A DNA stretch of 35,580 nucleotides from Actinomycetota bacterium (lineage in GTDB: Bacteria > Actinomycetota > Thermoleophilia > Gaiellales > Gaiellaceae). Each line of letters begins with the position of its first letter. Position 1 is the first letter of the stretch. A program made the position numbers and the translations under genes. Shown here piece after piece: positions 7,166-15,435 of the stretch. The stretch is taken from positions 1 through 35,580 of the forward strand of contig VAYM01000142.1 in assembly GCA_005884945.1 (NCBI GenBank), written 5' to 3'. The notes under the pieces were generated by a model. It was not told the origin of the DNA. It ran no database searches and saw only the letters and a list, made by a program, of their open reading frames with translations.

Positions 7166-8133
7166 GTGACCGACGAACGCGTGCTCGTCGTCAACGCCGG
7201 CTCGACGAGCTTGAAGGTCGGCGTCGTGTCGCGCGACGGCTCGGTCGAGACGATCGCGTCCATCGCCGATGCGCCCGACGACGTGCTCGGAGTCGCGCAC
7301 CGCGTCGTGCACGGCGGCTCCCGCTTCCGAGCGCCGGTGATCATCGACGCCGCCGTCGAGAAGGAGCTGCACACCCTGGCGGAGCTGGCGCCGCTGCACA
7401 ACCGCAGTGCGATCGCAGCGATCGACGACGCGCGTCGAACGCTCCCGGCGCTGCGTCACGTCGCTGTCTTCGACACGGCGTTCCACGCGACGATCCCCGA
7501 CGACGCTCCGTTCAGTGGGCTGCGGAGAACGTCCCGGTCGAGCGGCTCGTCGTCTGCCACCTCGGCGGCGGCTGCTCCGTCACCGCGGTGCATGCCGGAC
7601 GTTCGGTCGACACGACGATGGGCTACAGCCCGCTCGACGGCGTGCCGATGGCGACCCGCTCGGGCTCGATCGATCCGGAGATCCCGCTGCATCTCCTGCG
7701 CGCGGGACTGCTCGAGCTCGAGGAGCTGGAACAGGCGCTCGAGCGCGAGTCGGGCCTGCTCGGTCTCTCGGGGCGCTCGGCGCGCTACGAGGAGCTGCAG
7801 GCCGCCGGCGATCCTGCGGCGCGCCTCGCGCTCGCGGTGTTCGCGCGTCGCGTTGCGGGCGCGGTGGCGGCGATGGCGGCGTCGGTCGACGGCCTCGACG
7901 CGCTCGTCTTCACCGCCGGCGTCGGCGAGAACTCACCGCGGGCGCGCGCCGACGTCTGCGGACGACTTCGGTTCCTGGGCGTCGAGCTCGATGAGGTGCG
8001 CAACGAGTCCGCGCTTCCCGATGCCGAGATCGCGCGAGACGGCTCGGCGGTGCGGGTCGTCGTCCTGCGCGCACGCGAGGACATCGTCGCCGCCCGCGCG
8101 GCGCGAGCTCTGCTTACCCCGCGCGGCGCGTAA
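7166..8133 (+). pseudogene. ackA: Acetate kinase, internal deletion with frameshift
   Basis: Acetate kinase interconverts acetyl phosphate and acetate with ATP. The N-terminal half starts at GTG 7166 with VLVVNAGSTSLKVGV, then AHRVVHGGSRF and VFDTAFHATIPDDAPFS. Near base 7513 the reading frame changes: the rest (VQWAAENVPVERLVVCHLGG, RSVDTTMGYSPLDGVPMATR, FTAGVGENSPRAR) continues in another frame to 8133. Joining the two halves shows that roughly 25-35 residues are missing, including the family's RRYGFHGTSH-type motif with a catalytic His. So this is a frame-changing deletion, not a single-base error. No active kinase is expected unless the junction is an assembly artefact. No pta gene is adjacent. 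The 3' end overlaps the Crp-type regulator gene by 20 bases on the opposite strand. Confidence 0.85.
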
Positions 8134-8767
8134 GCGTCTCGAGGTCGAGCACGATCGTCTTGCCGCGCCCGAGCGTCACCGTTCCCCTCGACTCCTCCTC
8201 GCGGAGGACGCGATTCACCGTTGCGCGCGAGGTGCCGGCAAGCCCGGCGAGGTCCTCCTGCGTCAGCGGCACCGTAACCGTCGCCGATCCGTTGCCGTAC
8301 ACACCCGCCAGGTCGCGCAGGCGTCGCAGCACACGCTTCTCGGCGCCGACGTAGAACGCCTCGACGATCAACTCGTCCATCCGCCGCACGGATGCGGCGA
8401 GGATGGCGACGAGCACGCGGTTGACGTACGGGTACTCGCGCCGCAGTTCGTCGAACTCGCGGCGGTACAGGGAATGCGTCTCCGCTGGCTCGAGCGCGGC
8501 GACGGTGGCCGATCGCGGGGAGTCGGACACGAGCGCGAGCTCGCCGAACGCCTCCCCCGGGCCGCGGATCGCAAGTGTCGCCGTCTCGCCGAGCGGCGTC
8601 GTCACGCGCACCGCGAAGCGACCTTTTGCGATCAGGTGGACCGAGTCGGCCGGATCTCCTTCGTGGAACACGACTTCGCCTCTGCCGAAGGTGCGCCGGC
8701 GAGCCATGGCCAGGACGCGGCGGACTTCCTCGGGCGGCAGATCGCCGAAGAGCTGCCAGTGCATCAT
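8114..8767 (-). CDS. Crp/Fnr-family transcription regulator
   Basis: A 217-residue regulator. The N-terminal cyclic-nucleotide-binding fold shows RRTFGRGEVVFHEGDPADSV, LIAKGRFAV and GPGEAFGELALVSDSPRSAT, close to the phosphate-binding cassette of cAMP-binding members (GE-AL---PRSAT). A dimerisation helix follows, then the winged helix TQEDLAGLAGTSRATVNRVL with its recognition helix. There are no Cys residues for an Fe-S cluster, so an Fnr role is unlikely; cAMP or a similar ligand is plausible. Two adjacent ATG codons (8767 and 8764) follow AGGAG by 10 and 13 bases. A 12-bp inverted repeat lies in its leader, and a Crp-like site lies in the divergent region, so it may control itself and the small gene at 9022. 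Confidence 0.87.
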   Translation of the reverse strand: MMHWQLFGDLPPEEVRRVLAMARRRTFGRGEVVFHEGDPADSVHLIAKGRFAVRVTTPLGETATLAIRGPGEAFGELALVSDSPRSATVAALEPAETHSLYRREFDELRREYPYVNRVLVAILAASVRRMDELIVEAFYVGAEKRVLRRLRDLAGVYGNGSATVTVPLTQEDLAGLAGTSRATVNRVLREEESRGTVTLGRGKTIVLDLETLTRRAG

Positions 8768-8813
8768 CGTGAGCGTACTCCTCTCCGGTGGCGGTTTGGC
8801 CTCTGTTTTCGAG

Positions 8814-8843
8814 CCGGGGGCGTCTGCCGCTAGACGCCCCCGG
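8814..8843. repeat. Perfect 12-bp inverted repeat in the crp-type gene leader
   Basis: CCGGGGGCGTCT and AGACGCCCCCGG flank a 6-base loop, 46 bases before the regulator's ATG. There is no T-run after it on the minus strand, so it is not a standard terminator for that gene. It could be an operator or a stable mRNA leader hairpin. Confidence 0.6.
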
Positions 8844-8922
8844 CCACCTGGCCCTCGCGCCGCAGTACCTGCAACGTTAAGGCGCGCGGCTCGCGACGTC
8901 GTTCACGGCGGTGACAGAAGCT

Positions 8923-8940
8923 GTGTGACGGCGGTTACAC
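8923..8940. promoter_or_regulatory. Crp-like operator
   Basis: GTGTGA-CGGCGG-TTACAC matches the Crp consensus TGTGA-N6-TCACA with one change. Its centre is about 64 bases before the likely transcription start of the 9022 gene, near a class I activator position. A second related copy, CACGGCGGTGACA, lies 23 bp upstream at 8904-8916. Confidence 0.5.
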
Positions 8941-8960
8941 GACGAGCGTCGCCGCGGCGA

Positions 8961-8989
8961 ACGACACGCGCGCGCCGCGCTCCTACAGT
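8961..8989 (+). promoter_or_regulatory. Promoter of the small gene at 9022
   Basis: ACGACA (-35, four of six) and TACAGT (-10, four of six) are 17 bases apart. The start of transcription would fall near 8996, about 26 bases before the ATG, leaving room for the GGAAGGAG ribosome binding site. Confidence 0.45.
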
Positions 8990-9021
8990 GGTCGCACGCG
9001 CAGTGCAAGGGAAGGAGCGAG

Positions 9022-9285
9022 ATGCGCCGGTTCGTCGAAAGCTCAACGGGATTCTTCGAAGAGCTCGATCGCCGTGCGAGCGCCGGGCTCGAGGTGTCAC
9101 TACTGTGGAGCCGGAGTGCGAGCAAGCTGGTCGTCTCCGTCGCCGACACGCTGACCGGCGAACGGTTCGAGCTCCCGGTCGCGCGTGAGGAAGCGCTCGA
9201 GGCGTTTCACCATCCGTTCGCGTACGCGGCGGATCACGGCATCTCGTGGGGCGTGTCCGGATGGAAGCTGGAGAGCCGCCGCTAG
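9022..9285 (+). CDS. Small protein of unknown function
   Basis: An 87-residue cytoplasmic protein with an excellent GGAAGGAG ribosome binding site six bases before its ATG, which makes it a secure gene despite its size. The middle (VSLLWSRSASKLVVSVADTL) looks like a beta hairpin, followed by TGERFELPVAREEALEAFHH, a pattern of small actinobacterial proteins with no assigned role. There is no signal peptide or membrane segment. It has its own promoter with a Crp-like site upstream and diverges from the Crp-type regulator, suggesting it belongs to that regulator's responses. Its last four bases overlap the convergent frameshifted gene. Confidence 0.75.
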   Translation: MRRFVESSTGFFEELDRRASAGLEVSLLWSRSASKLVVSVADTLTGERFELPVAREEALEAFHHPFAYAADHGISWGVSGWKLESRR

Positions 9286-10221
9286 GGCGTCGTGTCGTAC
9301 TCGCCGATCGCCGAGACCATCGCGGTCGCCGCCTTGTACATCGGAACCGCGTCGAGGCCGCGCTCGATCTTGAAGAACTCGCGCGCCGCGGGCGGGAGCG
9401 AGGCGAACGCGTAGCCGGAGCCGCCGCCGAGGACGGTTCCGTCCGCATCCATGACGACGGTCGAGAGCTCCGCGTTGCGGAGGATGAGGCTGGTGCTGTC
9501 GTTCGACACCTCCCCGTCGACCTCGCCGACGTACTCCGGGCGGAACGTAGATCTCCACGACGACCTCCAGCCGAGAGATCGGAGGAACGCCGCCGAAGAA
9601 GCTGAGGTCGTCGCCGAGCGCGAAGTCCTTCCCCGCCGGGATGCCCGAGAGATTGTTCGTCGCGGAGCCGACGAGCCGGTTGTCGGGACCGACGAAGTTG
9701 ACCAGTGTGTAGACGTCGAGCGCGTCCTGGTTCGGCGACGTGTTGCGAAGGATCACACCCCAGCTGATGCTGCCGCCGCCGTACTGCTCCTGCCGGATCG
9801 AGTAGCCGTCCTTGACGACGACGATCCGCGCGGGGATCACGGAGCCGACGACGAGAACCGTGCGCGACGCGCCGCCCGCGCGACCGCACGAGACGTTGAC
9901 GCGCGCGCGGCCCGGCTCGACGCCTCCGGAGATACGGAACTTCCACTTCGCCTGTCCGTTCGACACGCCGATCGGGCCGAGTTTCGGCTGGTACTGCCCG
10001 TCGGCGTAGCGCACGGCAAGCTGGCAAACAACCCCTGACGGACGGACGGAGACCCCCACGGTGATGAGGTCACGCTGCACCCAGCGCCGCGCAAGCGCCG
10101 TGAACTTCAGGCTCGTCGCGTGCGTCGGACTGAGCGTGCGCGCGCCTGCCGAGCCGACCGGGACGAGGAGGACAAGTCCGAGGGCGGCTGCGGCAAGGCG
10201 GCGCGAGCGGCGGTGACTCAC
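9282..10221 (-). pseudogene. Secreted protein with FxLYD-like domains, frameshifted
   Basis: The reading frame from GTG 10221 encodes a signal peptide (RRLAAAALGLVLLVPVGSAGA), a beta-rich domain and a segment ISWGVILRNTSPNQDALDVY with VNFVGPDNRLVGSATNN, which resembles an FxLYD-type beta sandwich. Near base 9540, after VVVEIYVPP, the frame is lost; the natural continuation EYVGEVDGEVSNDSTSLILR is in another frame and runs to the stop at 9282 with a second similar unit (VVMDADGTVLGGGSGYAF). A change of one base would restore a protein of about 312 residues. It may be a sequencing error or a real frameshift; the otherwise well-kept sequence favours an error or a recent event. Function is unknown; a cell-surface or lipoprotein-like role is likely from the export signal. 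Confidence 0.7.
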
Positions 10222-10271
10222 GTGGTCCGTGTCGGCGGCATGCGCGCGCCCCTCGTCCCTCGAACGAGTGA

Positions 10272-10838
10272 TCAGACGAGCGAGGCCAGAGCGGAAGGAA
10301 GCTCTTGCAAGGCGCCGATCACGACGTCTGCGTCCCTCAGGCGATCCCTGTCGTACGCGCCCGTCGTCAATGCCACACAGCGGGCGCCTGCCTCGTGAGC
10401 GGACGAGACGTCGAGCGGCGTGTCGCCGACGGCGACCGTGCGCTCGGCGGGCCAACCCCCTGCGCGTTCGCGCGCGAGCTCGAAGAGCGCAACTCGATCC
10501 TCGCGCTCGCACCCGAACGCACCCTCACCCTTCGGAAACAGGTCGGCCAGGCCGAGGCGGCGCAGGCGCGCTCGGGCGACTGCTTCCGGATTGCCGGTCA
10601 GCAGCGCGCGATGGGCCACGCGCCGGAGCGTTGCCGCTGCACCGTCGGGCATCTGCCAGTGGCTGGTATCCGCGTCGCGCAAGAGCTCGACGTAGCGATC
10701 GGGGAACAGCGCGCACCAGCGATCGAGCCCCGCGTCGATCTCCTCGTCGCTGAAACCGGCACCGCGAAGCGCGCGCCGCGTATGTGCGGTCGCCGTGTCA
10801 CCCGGCACGTCGGGACCGTCCGGCGCCGATCCCCACAC
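10272..10838 (-). CDS. HAD-family hydrolase, N-terminus missing
   Basis: A haloacid-dehalogenase-type phosphatase fragment of 188 residues. HAD motif II (ALLTGNPEAVARARL), the motif III region with Lys (FPKGEGAFGCE) and motif IV (VAVGDTPLDVSSAHEAG) are present, as in phosphoglycolate-phosphatase-like members. Motif I (DxDGT), which holds the nucleophile and normally occurs in the first 15 residues, is absent. The frame upstream of the GTG reads SNRDALLAVWG, which looks like cap-domain sequence of the same family, so the true N-terminus has been cut off where trpA now runs into it. As drawn it should be inactive. Its position after trpA suggests it was the last gene of the trp transcript. Confidence 0.75.
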   Translation of the reverse strand: MWGSAPDGPDVPGDTATAHTRRALRGAGFSDEEIDAGLDRWCALFPDRYVELLRDADTSHWQMPDGAAATLRRVAHRALLTGNPEAVARARLRRLGLADLFPKGEGAFGCEREDRVALFELARERAGGWPAERTVAVGDTPLDVSSAHEAGARCVALTTGAYDRDRLRDADVVIGALQELPSALASLV

Positions 10839-11566
10839 TGCGAGAAGCGCGTCGCGGTTCGACTCGCATCGAGCGCGTGGCGCAATGACGCAACATAGTT
10901 GCGGAGCGCGTCCGGTCCGTCCTCTGCGACCTGGACTGCGCGGGAGCCGACGACGATCCCGTCAGCGAGCGCGGCAGCGGCGCGCGCGTGGTCCGGCGTG
11001 GAGATCCCGAAGCCGGCGTAGAGCGGGACGCCGTCGCCGAACCGGCGTGCACGTTCGACGAGGCCGGCGAGCGCGGGGGAGACGTCGTCGCGTGCGCCCG
11101 TCGTGCCGGTCAGCGTCACGAGGTAGAGCCACCCGTCGGTCTGCTCGGCGGCAAGCCGGATGCGCTCGTCGGTCGACGTCGGCGCGACGAGCTGTACGCG
11201 TCGCAGCTCGGGTTGCTCCCCTGCGGGGAGGTCGGCGACGATCAGCGAGGTCGCGCCGGCGGTGCGCGCGTCGCTCGCGAACCGGTCCCAGCCGTATGCC
11301 TCGAGCAGCGACGCGTACGTCATCGGGACGAGCGGCGTCTCGGGCGCCAGCGCACGCGTCCGTGCGAGGCAGTCGAGACACGCGCGCGTGCGCATCCCGG
11401 CCGCGAGCGCGCGTTCGGCCGCGCGGCGAATCACGGGACCGTCAGCGAGCGGATCGCTGAACGGGAAGCCGAGCTCGACGATGTTCGCGCCGCCGTCCAC
11501 GGCCGCGCGTGCGAGCTCGGGCGTGTCGGCGCCGGCCATCAGGTAGATCACGAGCGCCTTTGTCAC
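10598..11566 (-). CDS. trpA: Tryptophan synthase alpha chain, 3' end fused out of frame into HAD gene
   Basis: TrpA cleaves indole-3-glycerol phosphate to indole and glyceraldehyde 3-phosphate. The TIM barrel starts at ALVIYLMAGADTPELARAAV; VELGFPFSDPLADGPVIRRA holds the catalytic Glu and Asp, followed by PMTYASLLEAYG and GFGISTPDHARAAAALADG, with phosphate-binding VGSRAV near the end. GTG at 11566, five bases after the trpB stop, is chosen. Family similarity stops near LRHALDA (about base 10866), close to the expected C-terminus. No stop follows; the frame continues about 90 residues across the HAD gene in a different frame to 10598. This means the trpA stop and HAD start were removed together. 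The barrel is nearly complete and may still work with an unnatural tail. Confidence 0.87.
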   Translation of the reverse strand: MTKALVIYLMAGADTPELARAAVDGGANIVELGFPFSDPLADGPVIRRAAERALAAGMRTRACLDCLARTRALAPETPLVPMTYASLLEAYGWDRFASDARTAGATSLIVADLPAGEQPELRRVQLVAPTSTDERIRLAAEQTDGWLYLVTLTGTTGARDDVSPALAGLVERARRFGDGVPLYAGFGISTPDHARAAAALADGIVVGSRAVQVAEDGPDALRNYVASLRHALDASRTATRFSQCGDRRRTVPTCRVTRRPHIRGARFAVPVSATRRSTRGSIAGARCSPIATSSSCATRIPATGRCPTVQRQRSGAWPIARC

Positions 11567-11571
11567 CGGTG

Positions 11572-12696
11572 TCAGCCGGCGCGATGCGCCAGGACTTCCT
11601 CGAGGTCTTTGTCGCCCCGTCCGCTCAGGCACACGAGGACGAGCTCCTCCTCGAGGTCGCGCGCGCGGGCCAGCGCATGCGCAGGCTCCAGCGCCGGGAT
11701 GATCCCCTCGCAGCGCGTGAGGTCGCGAAACGCGGCGAGCGCCTCCCCGTCCGTGGCGCGCACGTACTCCGCGCGGCCCGTGTCACGCAGGAACGCGTGC
11801 TCGGGGCCGACGCCGGGATAGTCGAGACCAGCCGAGATGGAGTGTGCGTCGACGATCTGGCCGTCGTCGTCCGCGAGGACGGACGAACGCGCGCCGTGCA
11901 GGACACCGGCGTGCCCGGTCCCGAGCGAGGCTGCCCCCGCCGCTTCGACGCCGACGAGACGGACATCGGTGTCGTCGACGAAGCCGGCGAACATGCCGAT
12001 CGCGTTCGACCCGCCGCCGACGCAGGCGACGACGACCCCGGGCAGGCGACCCTCCGCGTCGAGGAACTGCGACCGCGCTTCGCTCCCGATCACCGATTGC
12101 AGCTCGCGCACGATCTCCGGATACGGCGCCGGCCCGACGCACGAGCCGATCAGGTAGTGCGTCGTCTCCACGTTCGTGATCCAGTCGCGGATCGCCTCGC
12201 TCGTCGCCTCCTTCAAGGTCCGCGTGCCGAACTCGACCGGCCGAACCTCGGCGCCGAGGAGCTCCATGCGCTCGACGTTCGGACGCTGCCGGCGCATGTC
12301 TTCCTCGCCCATGTAGACCACGCACTCGTACCCGAAGCGCGCGCACACGGTCGCAGCGGCGACACCGTGCTGTCCCGCGCCGGTCTCGGCGACGATCCGC
12401 CGCTTGCCGAGCCTGCGAGCGAGCACCGCCTGGCCGAGCGCGTTGTTGAGCTTGTGCGCGCCGGTGTGCAGGAGGTCCTCGCGCTTCAAGTACAGCCGTC
12501 TGCCCGGGGCGAAGCGGTCGGCTCGCGTCAGGGGCGTCGGCCGCCCCGCGAACGTGCGGCCGAGCTCGTCGAGCTCGGAACGAAAGTCCGGGTCCGCCCG
12601 CGCCTCGCGCCAACCAGCCTCGAGCTCGTCGAGCGCCGGGACGAGCGTCTCCGGGACGTAGCGCCCGCCGTACGTGCCGTAGAGGCCGGTCGTCAT
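11572..12696 (-). CDS. trpB: Tryptophan synthase beta chain
   Basis: PLP enzyme joining indole and serine to give tryptophan. The 374-residue protein has [13 protein letters not shown] at the start, the PLP lysine in [20 protein letters not shown], the motif [14 protein letters not shown] with the catalytic Glu, the phosphate-binding [10 protein letters not shown], and [18 protein letters not shown] with SGRGDKDL at the end. The ORF track adds 29 residues; ATG 12696 is preferred because it forms an ATGA overlap with the trpCF stop and begins at the conserved N-terminus. It is of the TrpB1 class that pairs with TrpA. Confidence 0.96.
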   Translation of the reverse strand: MTTGLYGTYGGRYVPETLVPALDELEAGWREARADPDFRSELDELGRTFAGRPTPLTRADRFAPGRRLYLKREDLLHTGAHKLNNALGQAVLARRLGKRRIVAETGAGQHGVAAATVCARFGYECVVYMGEEDMRRQRPNVERMELLGAEVRPVEFGTRTLKEATSEAIRDWITNVETTHYLIGSCVGPAPYPEIVRELQSVIGSEARSQFLDAEGRLPGVVVACVGGGSNAIGMFAGFVDDTDVRLVGVEAAGAASLGTGHAGVLHGARSSVLADDDGQIVDAHSISAGLDYPGVGPEHAFLRDTGRAEYVRATDGEALAAFRDLTRCEGIIPALEPAHALARARDLEEELVLVCLSGRGDKDLEEVLAHRAG

Positions 12697-13853
12697 CGTG
12701 CCGCCGCCACGAACGCGCGCACCTTCTCGTGATCCTTGATCCCAGGCTCGGTCTCCAGACGTGACGCGGCGTCGACCGCCCACGGCCGCGCTGCGCGGAT
12801 CGCCTCACGGACGTTGTCGGGACCGAGCCGCCCCGCCAGCATCACGCGGCCTTCCGTCGCGACCGCGCGCTGGAGGTGCAGCGGATCCTGCTCGTCCCAC
12901 GGCAGGTCGATCACCGTCACGACCGGCTCGCCGTCGCGCAACAGCACGGCTTCGCGCCCCCGGACGCGCCCCTCCTCGCGCTCGTAGAGCTGCGCGAGAT
13001 CGGCTTTCGTGTCTTTGACCTCGCCGACGAAGACGGCAACGCTGAGCCGGTCGTCCGGCACGTCGAGCACGTCGGGAGCGCGGCGCGGGCTCGCCTCGGC
13101 GAGGATGAACCCGAGCATGTCGGCGCCGGCCTCGACCGCGACGTCGACGTCCTGCTGTCGCGTGAGCCCGCACACCTTGACGAGCGGCCGCGACAGGAGC
13201 TCGGCGAGCTTCGCCGCGGGGTCCTCGGCCCGCATGAGCGCGGAACCGACGAGGATCGCGTTCGCTCCGGCGAGCTCAGCCTCGGCACCTTGCGCGCGCG
13301 TGTGAATGCCGCTTTCGGCGACGACGACCGCCTCGTGTCGCCCCATCCGCCCGACGAGGTCGAGCTGCGCGCGCCGGTCGACCTCGAACGTCGACAGGTC
13401 GCGTGCGTTCACGCCGATGACGCCGGCTTCGAGCGCCACGGCTCGATGAAGCTCGTCCGCGTCGTGCGTCTCGACGAGCGAATCGAGACCGAGCTCGCGG
13501 GCGTACGAGAGCATGGCGCGCGCCCGCGTGTCGTCGAGGTCGCGGAGCAGAAGCAGGACCGCGTCCGCGCCTGCGACCCTCGCCTGCAGGATCTGCAACT
13601 CCTCGCGGAAGAACCCCTTCGCGAGCAGCGGCACGGTCGTCGCCGCGCGCGCCGCTCGAAGATCGTCGAGCGAGCCGCCGAAACGCTCGTCGACGAGCAC
13701 CGAGACGGCCGACGCTCCTGCGCTCGAGAACTGCGCGGCCAGCTTCGCGGGATCGGCGTCCGGGCGCAGATCTCCCGCGGAGGGAGAGCGTCGCTTCACC
13801 TCGGCCACGGCGCTCAGGCCTGGTCCCGCCAGCGCGTCCCGGAAGCGGCCCAC
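12693..13853 (-). CDS. trpCF: Fused indole-3-glycerol phosphate synthase / phosphoribosylanthranilate isomerase
   Basis: Two consecutive barrels of tryptophan synthesis in one 386-residue chain. Residues 1-220 are Trp[15 protein letters not shown] holds the catalytic Lys, with [36 protein letters not shown] and [11 protein letters not shown] following. From about 223, [20 protein letters not shown] begins TrpF with its catalytic Cys; [15 protein letters not shown] and [14 protein letters not shown] lead to [20 protein letters not shown]. The TrpF part is compact at about 165 residues. Fusion of TrpC and TrpF is also known in E. coli, but here the order within the operon is different. The GTG start overlaps the trpD stop by one base. 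Confidence 0.94.
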   Translation of the reverse strand: MGRFRDALAGPGLSAVAEVKRRSPSAGDLRPDADPAKLAAQFSSAGASAVSVLVDERFGGSLDDLRAARAATTVPLLAKGFFREELQILQARVAGADAVLLLLRDLDDTRARAMLSYARELGLDSLVETHDADELHRAVALEAGVIGVNARDLSTFEVDRRAQLDLVGRMGRHEAVVVAESGIHTRAQGAEAELAGANAILVGSALMRAEDPAAKLAELLSRPLVKVCGLTRQQDVDVAVEAGADMLGFILAEASPRRAPDVLDVPDDRLSVAVFVGEVKDTKADLAQLYEREEGRVRGREAVLLRDGEPVVTVIDLPWDEQDPLHLQRAVATEGRVMLAGRLGPDNVREAIRAARPWAVDAASRLETEPGIKDHEKVRAFVAAAR

Positions 13854-14878
13854 TAGGCCCGCACCTCCGCGCCCGAGAACACGATCAGCTCCTCGAGGCG
13901 TGACGCCGCGGCACCGGAGTCGACCGTTTCGCGCGCGACCTCGAGCCCTTCGCGCAGGTCGGCTGCGTGTCCGCCGGCCGCGATCGCGCCCGCTGCGTTC
14001 AGGAGGATTGCGCTGCGGCGCCCGCCGTCCGCGCCTGCGAAGACGTCGCGGATCGCCTGCGCGTTCTCCTCCGGCGTGCCGCCGCGAAGCTCGTCGACAG
14101 GCGCATGTGGAATCCCGAGCTCGCCCTCGGGATCGAGCTGCCGCTCCCGCACGTCGCCGTCGACTACCTCGCAGACGAGATTCAGGCCCGCGGGAGACAG
14201 TTCGTCGATCCCACCCGCGCCGTGTACGACAAACGCGCGACGCGCGCCAAGCCGCGCGAGCACCTCCGCGATCGTCCGGACGAGCTCCGGCGAGTAGACG
14301 CCGACGACCTGCGCGCGTGCCCCTGCGGGATTCGTCAGCGGCCCGAGGACGTTGAAGACGGTTCGGGTCGCAAGCTCGCGTCGCACCGATGCCGCGTGAC
14401 GCATCGCCGGGTGGTGGGTCGGCGCAAAGAGGAATCCGAAGCCGAGCTCGTCGATCGACCGCGCGATGCGATCGGGCTCCTGCTCGAGCGTGAAGCCGAG
14501 CGCCTCGAGCACGTCGGCCGAGCCGGACGCGGACGACACAGCGCGGTTCCCGTGCTTCGCGACCGCAGCGCCTGCGGCCGCCGCGACGAGCGCCGCCGCA
14601 GTCGAGATGTTGATCGTGCGCGCGCCGTCGCCACCCGTGCCGGCGGTGTCGACGAGATCCGAGCGCCGCGGACGCACGGCGCGGACGTGGTCGCGCATCG
14701 CCTCCGCGCAGCCGGCGATCTCATCCGCGGTCTCGCCCTTCACGCGGAGCGCGATCAGAAAGCCGCCGATCTGCGCAGGCGTCGTCTCGCCGCGCATGAT
14801 CGCGCCCATCACGTCGCGCGCGTCCTCGCGGGTCAGGTCGTGCCCGTCGAGCAACCGTTGCAACGCCTTCTGGATCAC
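13853..14878 (-). CDS. trpD: Anthranilate phosphoribosyltransferase
   Basis: Transfers phosphoribose from PRPP to anthranilate. The 341-residue protein carries the N-terminal helical bundle (LTREDARDVMGAIMRGETTP), DTAGTGGDGARTINISTAAA for PRPP binding, AKHGNRAVSSASGSADVLEA for anthranilate and PRPP, FLFAPTHHPAMRHAASVRRE and FNVLGPLTNPAGA. GTG at 14878 overlaps the trpG stop as GTGA. Length and motifs are complete. Confidence 0.96.
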   Translation of the reverse strand: MIQKALQRLLDGHDLTREDARDVMGAIMRGETTPAQIGGFLIALRVKGETADEIAGCAEAMRDHVRAVRPRRSDLVDTAGTGGDGARTINISTAAALVAAAAGAAVAKHGNRAVSSASGSADVLEALGFTLEQEPDRIARSIDELGFGFLFAPTHHPAMRHAASVRRELATRTVFNVLGPLTNPAGARAQVVGVYSPELVRTIAEVLARLGARRAFVVHGAGGIDELSPAGLNLVCEVVDGDVRERQLDPEGELGIPHAPVDELRGGTPEENAQAIRDVFAGADGGRRSAILLNAAGAIAAGGHAADLREGLEVARETVDSGAAASRLEELIVFSGAEVRA

Positions 14879-15435
14879 CTGCGCTCCAGGAAGTTTCGCG
14901 CGATCTCGCGGCCGAGTGGCGTGAGGACGGATTCCGGGTGGAACTGCACGCCGTCAACCGGCAGCTCGCGGTGCCGGACGGCCATCACCTCGCCGTCGTC
15001 CGCCCGTGCCGAGACTTCGAGCTCGGCGGGCACCTCCCTCGCGGCGAGCGAGTGATAGCGGCCGACCTCGAGGTCGGCCGGCAGGCCGGCGAAGAGCCCG
15101 CGCCCGTCGTGCCGGACGCTGCATGCCTTGCCGTGGACGAGCTCGCGCGCCGGCCCGACCGCTCCGCCGAAGACCTCGACGATCGCCTGATGTCCGAGGC
15201 ACACCCCGAGCGTCGGCGTCGTGGACGCGAGTCGCTCCACGATCGCCTTCGTCGCGCCCGCGTCGCGCGGGAGGCCGGGACCGGGGGAGACGACGAGCTG
15301 AGCAGGTGCGAGTCGCTCCGCCTCCTCGGCGTCGATCCCGTCGTTGCGGCGGACGACGACCTCTGCGCCCAGCTCGCCGAAGAGGTGCGCGAGGTTGTAC
15401 GTGAACGAGTCGTAGTTGTCGATGAGGAGGATCAT
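14875..15435 (-). CDS. trpG: Anthranilate synthase glutamine amidotransferase
   Basis: Class I glutamine amidotransferase that supplies ammonia to TrpE. The 186-residue protein begins ILLIDNYDSFTYNLAHLFGE, has SPGPGLPRDAG (oxyanion region), the nucleophile Cys in LGVCLGHQAIVEVFGG, and the His-Glu pair in VQFHPESVLTP. ATG 15435 is preferred over the long ORF track start because it forms an ATGA overlap with trpE and matches the family N-terminus. Confidence 0.95.
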   Translation of the reverse strand: MILLIDNYDSFTYNLAHLFGELGAEVVVRRNDGIDAEEAERLAPAQLVVSPGPGLPRDAGATKAIVERLASTTPTLGVCLGHQAIVEVFGGAVGPARELVHGKACSVRHDGRGLFAGLPADLEVGRYHSLAAREVPAELEVSARADDGEVMAVRHRELPVDGVQFHPESVLTPLGREIARNFLERR

